The notes beneath the pieces were generated by a model. The model made no database searches, was not told the origin of the DNA, and saw only the letters and a list, made by a program, of their open reading frames with translations. A stretch of 64,000 nucleotides of DNA. It comes from Carya illinoinensis. Its lineage: Eukaryota > Streptophyta > Magnoliopsida > Fagales > Juglandaceae. The DNA lies in the NCBI RefSeq assembly GCF_018687715.1, contig NC_056761.1:14041001-14105000 (forward strand). The letters run 5' to 3'. A program made the translations under genes and the position numbers. Below are positions 55,785-64,000 of the stretch, piece by piece; positions within the stretch are counted from its first letter, which is position 1; the number at the start of each line of letters is the position of its first letter.

Positions 55785-57443
55785 GATTAATATACAATGC
55801 ATTAACTTTGCCATACATGTCCAATTTGTCAAATTCACCCGGCTACGTACTTCAATGCCCTTGACTTTTAGACCTCTTATCAATGCAGAGGACATGCCTT
55901 TTAATTAAGAACTCGTTTATTTTTAGGAATGAGATGGTAGGCGATAAGTTAAATAAAATATTATTAAAATATATTATTTTTATATTAAGATTTTAAAAAA
56001 TTATATTAAAATTTAAAAAAATTAAATTATTTATTTTATTTTTTTATAAAAATTTAAAAAATTATAATAATTAAAATGAGATAAAATAAAATAAAAATTT
56101 TATAAAAATAAATAAAATTTAAAAGTGTTTGTTGATTTTTATTGAAATATCTACATTTTCAAGCCCCTAGCTTAAGACACGGCAACCTTAAAGTCGAGTT
56201 AGCTCGGTCTTTCAGTTGAAAACTGCATGTTGGTGACCGTGCTACCGGGGCAAAATACCTGTTGGCCGTACTCTCGCAGCTTCAGTTTATCAACTCCCTA
56301 TAGCGTACGCACTCAAAAAAGGAGTGTATTTCCATCGCACAACACAATTGGTTTAACTTTTAGAATTTCAATTGTTGTAGGCTTGTAGCTTTACTGCAGC
56401 ATGAGCTGTATCGACTATTTAGTTAAGCTGAGTTGATTTATTATTGGGTTTTAATTCATATATTCATAAATAAATTTTTTAAAAAAATTTTAATTTATTC
56501 TTGAATTTTTAGTTGATTTACTCCTTTTTAGAAGAAATAAATGCCGTTATTGAAATTATATATATTTTTTTATAATTTGTATCCTTAACGAGCTACGTTA
56601 TTTAATTAATTGGCTAGGTCAACTATATATAAAAGAAAAATTCTAATATCAAGTTGGTATATAGAACACATATAATAAATTTTAAAATTTAAATAGTATA
56701 AATAAAATCTTACTATTAAAATAATATATACGGATGATGTTGTTTACCAATTTAAAAATAGAATAACTCTATATAAAATGTGATTCTTTTAATAATTAAA
56801 CCATTTATAACTTTTTATAACATTCTGAGAACAAACTACGGAATTAGTCGTCCCGTCTTTCTACATAAATTGCTATATATATAATATTATTTTTTCTTTT
56901 GATTTTTAATTATTGATGAATACGAAGTTTTATCAATTTAAAACTACGTTTATTATATGAACTAGTTTGAATTTATCCGAATAGGGTTAGAACCGTTCGT
57001 AAAAAGGCCGTAAGATAATGGAAATATATTGTTAAAATCTCTATTATTAAAAAAACATTCTGCTTATTATTTTCTACAATATCACACATTAATATTTAAT
57101 TTATTATTTTATTTAAATATATATTGGTATATAAATATATATTTAAATAGAATCATAAAAATGATAAATCATGATATACGGTATAGCTAGAGACGATAAA
57201 TATGATTCATCTATTCAACAAACACGTACAATCTATTCAACAAACACGTACAAGACGTTGAAGAAGAAGTAATTAATTAACTTCACGGTCGTGACTCGTG
57301 GGGCTTCTCTCTCCTAATCGTAATTTCGGGACGATGGAATCCCTTTAAATATAAGCGATGTCTCGCTTCTTCTTCCTCTCACAAGTCTCACTGCAACAAC
57401 ACTACTATAACTTCAAATACCTCAACCAATATATACGCTACTC
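55785..57443 (+). promoter_or_regulatory. upstream region of the LRR receptor gene
   Basis: Non-coding. 55795-56330 has relatives at 14985-15330 and, inverted, at 6780-7035. A MITE-like element interrupts it at about 55910-56120. 57212-57253 holds a direct repeat of CTATTCAACAAACACGTACA. A TATA-like TTTAAATATAAG lies at 57343-57354, about 100 bases before the ATG, followed by a C/T-rich leader. Confidence 0.55.
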
Positions 57444-60166
57444 ATGGCGGACCCAACTTCTTTTCTCTTCCTCCTTTCTATGATGCTGCTTTTGCTACAA
57501 TCTTACCTATTTAGCTTTGCTAATGCAGAAATTCTAAACGTTACCACCGATAAATCTGCTCTTTTTGAATTGAAAGCTCACATTTCTTCTAAGGACTCTC
57601 ATCATGTTTTGATAAGCAACTGGTCCTCCAACACTCATATTTGCACTTGGGTCGGTGTTACCTGTGGTTCTAAACATCTCCGAGTCAAAGCTTTAAACCT
57701 TTCCTACATGGACCTGGTAGGTACCATTCCTCCGCACATTGGAAATCTTTTGTTCCTGGTTAGTCTAAGCATGGGCAACAATAGTTTTCATGGTTCATCG
57801 CCAAATGAGTTGTCTCGTCTTTATCGGTTGCAATTCCAAGACTTGAGTTATAATGAATTCAGTGGAGAAATCCCACCATGGATGGGTTTGCTAAACAAAC
57901 TTCAAATATTGTTTCTTCATGGTAACAATTTCGAAGGTAGTATTCTAGAGTCTCTATCTAACATATCATCATTACAGCAGATTAATCTTGCATATAACCA
58001 GCTTTCAGGCTCCATACCATCCTCTATATTCAAGATGCCTACCTTGCAACAAATTATCCTCCTCTCAAATAAGCTTTCAGGTCCAATAACCTCCATTTTC
58101 TTCAATGCGTCTTCACTACAATTCATTCACCTTGGTGATAACAAGTTATTTGGTGGACTATCGACATATATGTTTGATCATCTTCCCAACTTACAATTTC
58201 TTTCTATCTCCCAGAACGAGTTCTCTGGTGCACTCCCAGAAATAGGGAACTTAACCATGCTTAGAGCATTATTCCTTTATGAGAACAACTTTGAAGGTAC
58301 ATATACATGTTTAGGTTTAAATGATCGATTGACTATTATATTCTTTAGTTGGTTTGCAAACTCCAAAATTAATTTCTGGATCTTAAATGTTTCATATATA
58401 GGTACAATTCCATCCTCGTTGTTGAAGTGTACACAGCTGCAATATTTAGATATGTGGAATAATAATTTCACAGGAAGACTATCCCCAGAAATAGGGAATT
58501 TAACTATGCTTACATACTTATATCTTGCCCAGAACAAGTTTGAAGGTATGCTCATAATTAGTCTTGTTTTATCGAAATATACATGGTATATATGCATGAT
58601 TTATATATGATTATATCTGATTAAGTACCTTTTCAATTGAAAGCACACAAAAATAGTTTTCCACAACATATGTGCATACATGGAAACTAAAATATTTTAC
58701 TGTAGTCTAGGAAAATAAAATGTATATAGAGGATAAAGAATCCTTCATCGCTCCTTTCTGAACATCATTCTTTCTTATTTTTCATTAAGTAATAGGACCT
58801 TTTTTTTTTTTTTAATCGAGGATCATACTCTTATCCATTATTAATAGCGCATAAAATCAATAACTAGTAGTTGACAGTGGAATGACTTTGTTCCACAATG
58901 ACCTGAAAATGAAAATGGAATTTTAGGTAATTAATTAGAAATAGAGAGTTATAATAAAATTTAAAATAAAAATTTAGATATTAAACCGATAGTTGCAATC
59001 CAATGTTTTTGTTTTATATTATTTCTTTCATTTTTAGTAGAGATTCACAAGCTTGTTATTGTTCATGCCCCCAATATGGTAAAATCCCTCATGTGTACGT
59101 GTATTAATGTTCAAGATCAAAATCAGACGAAGAATCCATGAAGACCGTTGTTTGAGGAAAAATCTATGGCAATATCTAAGTATAAATATTAAAGCCCCGT
59201 TTGGATAGTAAAAGTGTTTTATCTCATCTCATATCATCTCATTATTTCAGTTTTCTCAAATTTTCATACAAAGTGTTTGGATACTATATGCACCTTTTTT
59301 AATAAACATATATATTACGAATTATTATTCACATACTTGTGTAGGTGCAATACCGAGTCAAATTGGATATCTACAAAAACTAGATCTATTCGCTGTTGAC
59401 CTAAACTATTTTTCTGGACCGATTCCATATGAGATATTCAATATCTCAACTTTACGAAATATTTCAATGGTATCAAATGATTTCTTAGGTCACCTTCCAT
59501 CAAATATAGGCAGCCTTTTTCTTCCAAATCTTCAAGTCCTTACTCTTGGTAATAATGAATTAAGCCGAACAATTCCTAACTCTATTCTCAATGCTTTAGA
59601 GCTCATCATGTTAGATTTGAGTCATAACTCATTCTCAAGCTCAATTCCAGAAGCAATTGGTAATTTAAGTTTCCTTGAGGTGCTGAATCTCGTATAAAAT
59701 AACTTGACAATTTCGTCTTCAGAATTGACGAACCTTTAATTCTCTTCTTTGTCAAGTTGCAAATATCTCAAATTTTTAACTCTATCCAAAAATCACTTGA
59801 ATGACATCCTTCCCAATTTAGTTGGGAACCTCTCAACCTCTCTTCAAAGACTTTACTTATATGATTGCAATATTAAGGGCAACATTCCAGAAGAGATTGG
59901 CAATTTAAGTAACTTGATTGATTTGAGACTATTCCACAATGAACTGGGAGGACCTGTTCCAACTACAATTGGAAGATTGCACATGCTCCAAGGTTTGGTT
60001 CTTTATGGTAATAGACTAAAAGGTTCAATCCCATATACGCTCTGCCATTTAGGAAGCTTGGATACATTAAGTTTAAGTGGTAATGAGCTTTATGGGCACA
60101 TTCTTGCATGCATAGATAACATCACTTCACTAAGAACTCTTGACTTGGGTTTCAACCAATTAAACT
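57444..60166 (+). pseudogene. LRR receptor-like gene, truncated by a gypsy insertion
   Basis: Exons 57444-58296, 58402-58545 and 59345-60166. Both introns are phase 1 within a Gly codon, and exon 2 is exactly two 24-residue repeats. A signal peptide (about 1-28, hydrophobic LSMMLLLLQSYLFSF) is followed by an LRRNT-type cap (LFELKAHISS.., WVGVTC) and about 20 LRRs of the plant type (L..L.L..N.F.G.IP..). TAA at 59695-59697 and TAA at 59737-59739 break exon 3, and the Athila-like element starts at 60167 in the middle of an LRR. No transmembrane segment or kinase is in the window; if present they lie beyond the insertion. The intact family consists of cell-surface receptor kinases related to EFR/FLS2-type immune receptors. 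Confidence 0.85.
58546..59344. other. second intron of the LRR gene, with MITE-like insert
   Basis: The 799-base intron is much longer than the first (105 bases). It contains an element at about 59193-59290 starting GCCCCGTTTGGATAGTAAAA with ATCTCATCTCATATCATCTC, and a T run at 58799-58814. Confidence 0.6.
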
Positions 60167-61385
60167 TAACCGGTGCAAAACTGCAAGTGCACAGTATCGT
60201 AGTTTTATGGTAAAGTAATAAGAAGAGTATCGTCCTCAGGGATTGGTACCTTACTCTTGCCAAATACCAAAATTATGCTAATCTCAATTTTATCTAGAGG
60301 AATCGCTAAGGTTTTTGTAGTAGCAAATAAAACTAGATCAACTCAAGAGAAATAAGCAAAGAAAGTAAAACTGATGTTTGAAGATCAAATTCAATAGGGA
60401 AGAAAACTTCTAGGAAATCGATTTCACCATAATTCTTCACTATGCTTTTCTCATCCAGCTAATTTAACTTAAACCTCTTTTGTCTATTAGCAAATCTCTA
60501 ATTCATCCAAAAGCCTCTTTCGATAGTCAATTGGAAGTGATTCTAGTTTACCAATTCACACAAGAGTATGCAAATTAAATAATCAAGAACGCAATAAGAC
60601 CAATGATTTAATTACTACACAGGTTCATACAAGTCTTTCGATCTCTGTACTTACCTATGCTGAACTATCCAAGATCTACCCTATGATTCCCTCTTTTGAT
60701 AGCAAATCACAAGATTAATAATCATCTAATCAATGGCCAGTTAATTAGAAGCAATAAATTCAGAATAAATCAGATAAACAAAGAGAGAATTACATTAAAT
60801 TAGCATGGACAAACAAGCATAGTTCGGAATTAGGTTACATCGTTTTCCTAGAAAGAAGAAAATTTAGCTCATGCTAGAATTGGAATTCAACATAAACGAA
60901 TTCACCATAATTGTTCTGAGAAGATGGGAAGAAGAAAATAAACACTGAAAAATCCTCCTTGCAGCCTCAACTGGTCGTCAAAAGCTCAAGGGAACGATTC
61001 AACGCCTTTCTCCCGTCCGTGCTCGTGTATGAATCCAACGTACGTGCAATAAATTGGAATTTCGTCTCCAAAACAGATGAATTGAATCCCTCTAACTGTG
61101 TTTTTCTCTCCCAAGAAGTGTTCTCCAGTCAAAACTCGCGGCTCTAGAGTGAAGAATGGCCTTTTATATGGTCCCACGGCGGAAAACTTAAAATCTGTCA
61201 AAATACGATGTTCGCTCGAGCGGGGTGTCGAGCGCACGTCGAGCGTTCGACTCTGCCTGATTTCGCTCGAGCGTCCTATTGAGCGCACATCGAGCGTTCG
61301 ACTCTGCCTGATTTCGCTCGAGCGGCCAATGTCTCCGCTCGAGCGAACTTGTAAAATCTGCAATATGAAATTTTGCAAGCCATCA
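60167..61385 (-). repeat. 3' LTR of the second Athila-like element
   Basis: 1219 bases. Compared with 7843-9152 it lacks part of the CGCTCGAGCG array, and its outer terminus reads TAACCGG instead of TGACCGG, so the terminal CA of the LTR in element orientation has mutated to TA. Confidence 0.88.
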
Positions 61386-63072
61386 AATACCCCCAAACTT
61401 ACAACTTTGTTTGTCCTCAAACAAAAAAGAAAAACAAATGATAGTTTAGGCAATATCAACTCGACCTCAAAGAGAAGTATCATCACTCACCAAGCTTTTA
61501 TGAATTTAGATTTCATCTCTAGTATCTTACTTTTTTAACATCAAAGATAGCAAGAAAATCAATCAAAAATTTTGCAATTTGTCAAGCAAGAGTTAGGTGT
61601 TTACTTCAACCTAAAGCTAAGACCTTGAGTGTGTGTGTGATATAGTCAATTTAACCTCAAACCACCTGCAAACTCAGATAAAAGTAGAACAACCAAAATC
61701 AGAAGAATTCTCTTAAAACTTAACCCCATAAGTCCAAGTTTCAGAAATCCTCTCCACTAATGTAGTCAACACCAAAATCAAAGATCAAAAGGTCTTTATT
61801 AAGGTTGTAATGATAGGCCACAGGGTGAGGGTTAAGAAAGAACTGGATATGGGAGATTAAACAAACTGGAAAAATACTTAGTGAAAAGAACATTAAAAGA
61901 GAAACTCACATGATTCAAATCATAACTCTTTCTTGGCAATATGCTCATACTTGTGGCATTATAATTGCTGTAATCACTGATGTAATACCAACACTTCCCT
62001 TAACAAAATTTGAGGTAATTCACTTCCCGCTTGGCGACTTCTTTTTCTTTTCTTTTCTTTTTCTTTTTCCTCTTCTTCTCTTTTTTCTTCCTTTTTTTTT
62101 TCTTTTTTTTTTTTTTTTTTTTCAATCACTTCCTTTCTTCTTCTTCTTTTTCTTTGATCAAATAGAGCAAACATAATACGTTTCATCATGAAACCAATTT
62201 TCTCTTTTAAATGTAACTCTCCACCAAAGTATTTTCTCAAACTATCAACGGTAGATTCATTGTTTTTCAGGCTTAGAGCGGGCATGGTTTATGTAGTTTA
62301 AAGAATCAATAAAGGCTCATGAAGGCTCAAGGGGGTTGACTATGGAAACACACCATGTAATGATGGCATGACATTTAGGACGGCTGGGAAAGCTTTTTGG
62401 TTATGCCAAAGAAATGCCTAGATCATTTCTCTAATATTTGGTCTCGACTAGGATTTCGCCTCAAGGACCCATCAACGGATTCTAGAGCAAAGCAAAATCG
62501 AACCTCCCTCTTTCAATTAATTCAACTTCTTCTCTTCATAAGCAAAATGAAATAAGAGAAAAACGACTATGTGCTCAATTGTGTTCGAGGTCAAAGATTT
62601 AAACCAAAGTACCCACAAAACTTCACTTGACATAAAAGAAATTTTTGAAAATTTTTCTCAAAACCATCTTCAATCACAAATTTCAGAGTCATAGAGAATT
62701 CAATCTTACTCCAATGCATGCTTGGTAAGAGACTCAAACAACCCATCAACAACCCAAGACTTAGAAAACAAGAGGATCAAATGATTATAGGAGTTTACAC
62801 CCCCAAACTTAAACTAAGCAATGTCCTCATTGTGATGCAAAAGTAAAAAGGATTGAAGAAATAAAGGAACTTCCCTGGTTTCATGGTGAACCTTCCGAGG
62901 TTTAAAAATTTTCCAGCTCTTTATTCTTGCTAAATACCTGCATCAAAAATTAATTTATTAAAACTTAAATAAATAAAGATAATAAAATAAATGAAAGAAA
63001 GAAAGATAGATATATGGGTTGCCTCCCATAAGCGCTTGTTTTAAAGTCTACAGCCAGACTTTTCAATGATCA
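61386..63072 (-). other. non-coding tail of the second Athila-like element
   Basis: No ORF of note. A long pyrimidine-rich stretch at 62040-62150 gives spurious low-complexity frames on both strands. The polypurine tract next to the LTR is conserved (plus-strand AATACCCCCAAACTT). Confidence 0.7.
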
Positions 63073-64000
63073 TCAATTAGGATCTCCAAGAGGAATAAAT
63101 GCATAGTTCCTCTCCATTTGCTCTCCATAGTAGTGCTTCAATCTCTGACCATTAACTCTGAAAATGTTCCCAGTCTTGTCCTTCAAATCTACTGCTCCAA
63201 AAGAGGAAACTTCATGAATTGTATAAGGACCCGTCCATCTTGATTTCAACTTTCCCGGAAATAGTTTGAGTCGTGAATTGAAGAGTAAAACTTGTTGTCC
63301 TGGAGCAAACTCTCGCCTAAGAATCTGTTTATCATGCCACTTCTTCGTCCTTTCTTTATAGATCTTGGCATTTTCATATGCATCATTCCGAAACTCTTCC
63401 ATCTCATTCAATTGAAGAAGTCGCTTTTCACCTGCTGCCTTCAAATCAAAGTTAAACTTTTTCACAGCCCAATAAGCTCTATGCTCCAACTCTACAGGAA
63501 GATGACATGCCTTTCCAAACACTAATCGGTATGGAGACATCCCGATAGGTGTTTTAAAGGCTGTACGGTATGCCCACAAAGCATCATCAAGCTTCTTCGC
63601 CCAATCCTTTCTATTGATTTTGACCGTCTTCTCAAGGATGTTCTTGATTTCTCTATTTGAAATTTCAGCTTGACCATTAGTTTGAGGATGGTAAGCAAGT
63701 GCTATCTTGTGCTTCACACCATATTTAGACAGAAGATTCTCAAATAACTTGTTGCAAAAGTGAGTCCCTTCATCACTAATAATAGCTCGTGGAGTGCCAA
63801 ATCTTGTGAATATGTTCTTGTGCAGAAATTTGAGCACTACCTTTGCATCATTTGTTGTTGTAGCAATTGCTTCTACCCATTTTGACACATAGTCAACTGC
63901 TAGCAAGATATATGCAAAACCAAAAGAAGGAGGAAAGGGCCCCATAAAATCTATTCCCCAAACATCAAACAACTCAACTTCTAAGATACCTTTCAATGGT
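63073..64000 (-). CDS. Athila-like integrase, C-terminal part of pol (partial)
   Basis: The frame is open from the window edge to the stop at 63073, about 308 residues. It contains the integrase core with the three acidic residues in [17 protein letters not shown] and [11 protein letters not shown], in the correct spacing for DDE. The following blocks ([35 protein letters not shown], given here only as landmark words [11 protein letters not shown] and GKACHLP) and the C-terminal domain with [10 protein letters not shown] are typical of plant Ty3/gypsy elements. No chromodomain is seen, as expected for the Athila/Tat side. It would insert the element DNA. The zinc-binding N-terminus and RT lie outside the window. 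Confidence 0.9.
   Translation of the reverse strand, partial: PLKGILEVELFDVWGIDFMGPFPPSFGFAYILLAVDYVSKWVEAIATTTNDAKVVLKFLHKNIFTRFGTPRAIISDEGTHFCNKLFENLLSKYGVKHKIALAYHPQTNGQAEISNREIKNILEKTVKINRKDWAKKLDDALWAYRTAFKTPIGMSPYRLVFGKACHLPVELEHRAYWAVKKFNFDLKAAGEKRLLQLNEMEEFRNDAYENAKIYKERTKKWHDKQILRREFAPGQQVLLFNSRLKLFPGKLKSRWTGPYTIHEVSSFGAVDLKDKTGNIFRVNGQRLKHYYGEQMERNYAFIPLGDPN

Larger units (their letters stand above)
60167..64000 (-). mobile_element. second Athila-like gypsy element, partial
   Basis: The 3' LTR, non-coding tail and the end of pol (integrase) are present; the remainder lies beyond the window. It is closely related to 7843-14564: the non-coding tail 61386-63072 matches 9153-10793 almost base for base, apart from an expanded pyrimidine tract at 62040-62123. 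The likely target word on the left is AAACT (60162-60166), which cannot be verified without the other end. It interrupts the LRR gene. Confidence 0.9.

Noticed and set aside
61910..62285. Phe-rich and Lys-rich frames on opposite strands
   Set aside because: They cover the pyrimidine tract in the non-coding tail of the gypsy element; the equivalent at 9678-10004 differs in length and frame.

Overview
The window is nuclear DNA from a flowering plant, and it is dominated by transposons. The evidence is GT-AG introns, an AT-rich background, an LRR receptor gene of the plant type, and plant lineages of LINE, Ty1/copia, Ty3/gypsy, CACTA, MULE and hAT elements. Many small elements begin close to GTTTGGAT..AGATGAGATGAGAT, which suggests a woody rosid, possibly Fagales; that is an inference, not a proof. 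I see no bacterial features, CRISPR array, rRNA gene or convincing tRNA gene.

Layout. 1-7842 is a mosaic of decayed repeats: a probable old LTR, a small Mutator-type MITE with a 10-bp target duplication, several MITE-like elements, and the first two exons of an unidentified gene. 7843-14564 is a very young gypsy (Athila-like) element on the minus strand. Its LTRs are nearly identical and its target duplication is GTTAC, but it has lost reverse transcriptase, RNase H and integrase. 14985-15560 holds a relic of an LRR receptor locus. 16496-23742 is a Mutator-like element with a FAR1-type transposase and a 9-bp target duplication. 23743-27307 is decayed repeat.

27308-55700 is a single nest. A full-length L1-type LINE, with a 15-bp target duplication and a poly-A tail, was entered at two places. 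One entry is an hAT-like element (8-bp duplication) that itself received a Sirevirus-like copia element (5-bp duplication). The other is a 12.7-kb CACTA element (3-bp duplication). Removing each insertion together with one target copy restores the reading frame of the LINE ORF across both gaps.

57444-60166 is an LRR receptor-like gene, now a pseudogene. It has two in-frame stops and is cut by a second Athila-like element whose 3' LTR and integrase run to the right edge.

The most interesting object is the CACTA element. Its two transposase genes appear intact (1163 and 400 codons after splicing). It also carries a third, antisense gene resembling the 'putative plant transposon protein' family. 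A palindromic motif, ACGTTCGAACGT and variants, forms arrays not only near both ends but also beside the divergent promoters in the middle, on either side of a 1.4-kb almost pure A/T island. The copia element and the MULE also show antisense coding signals.
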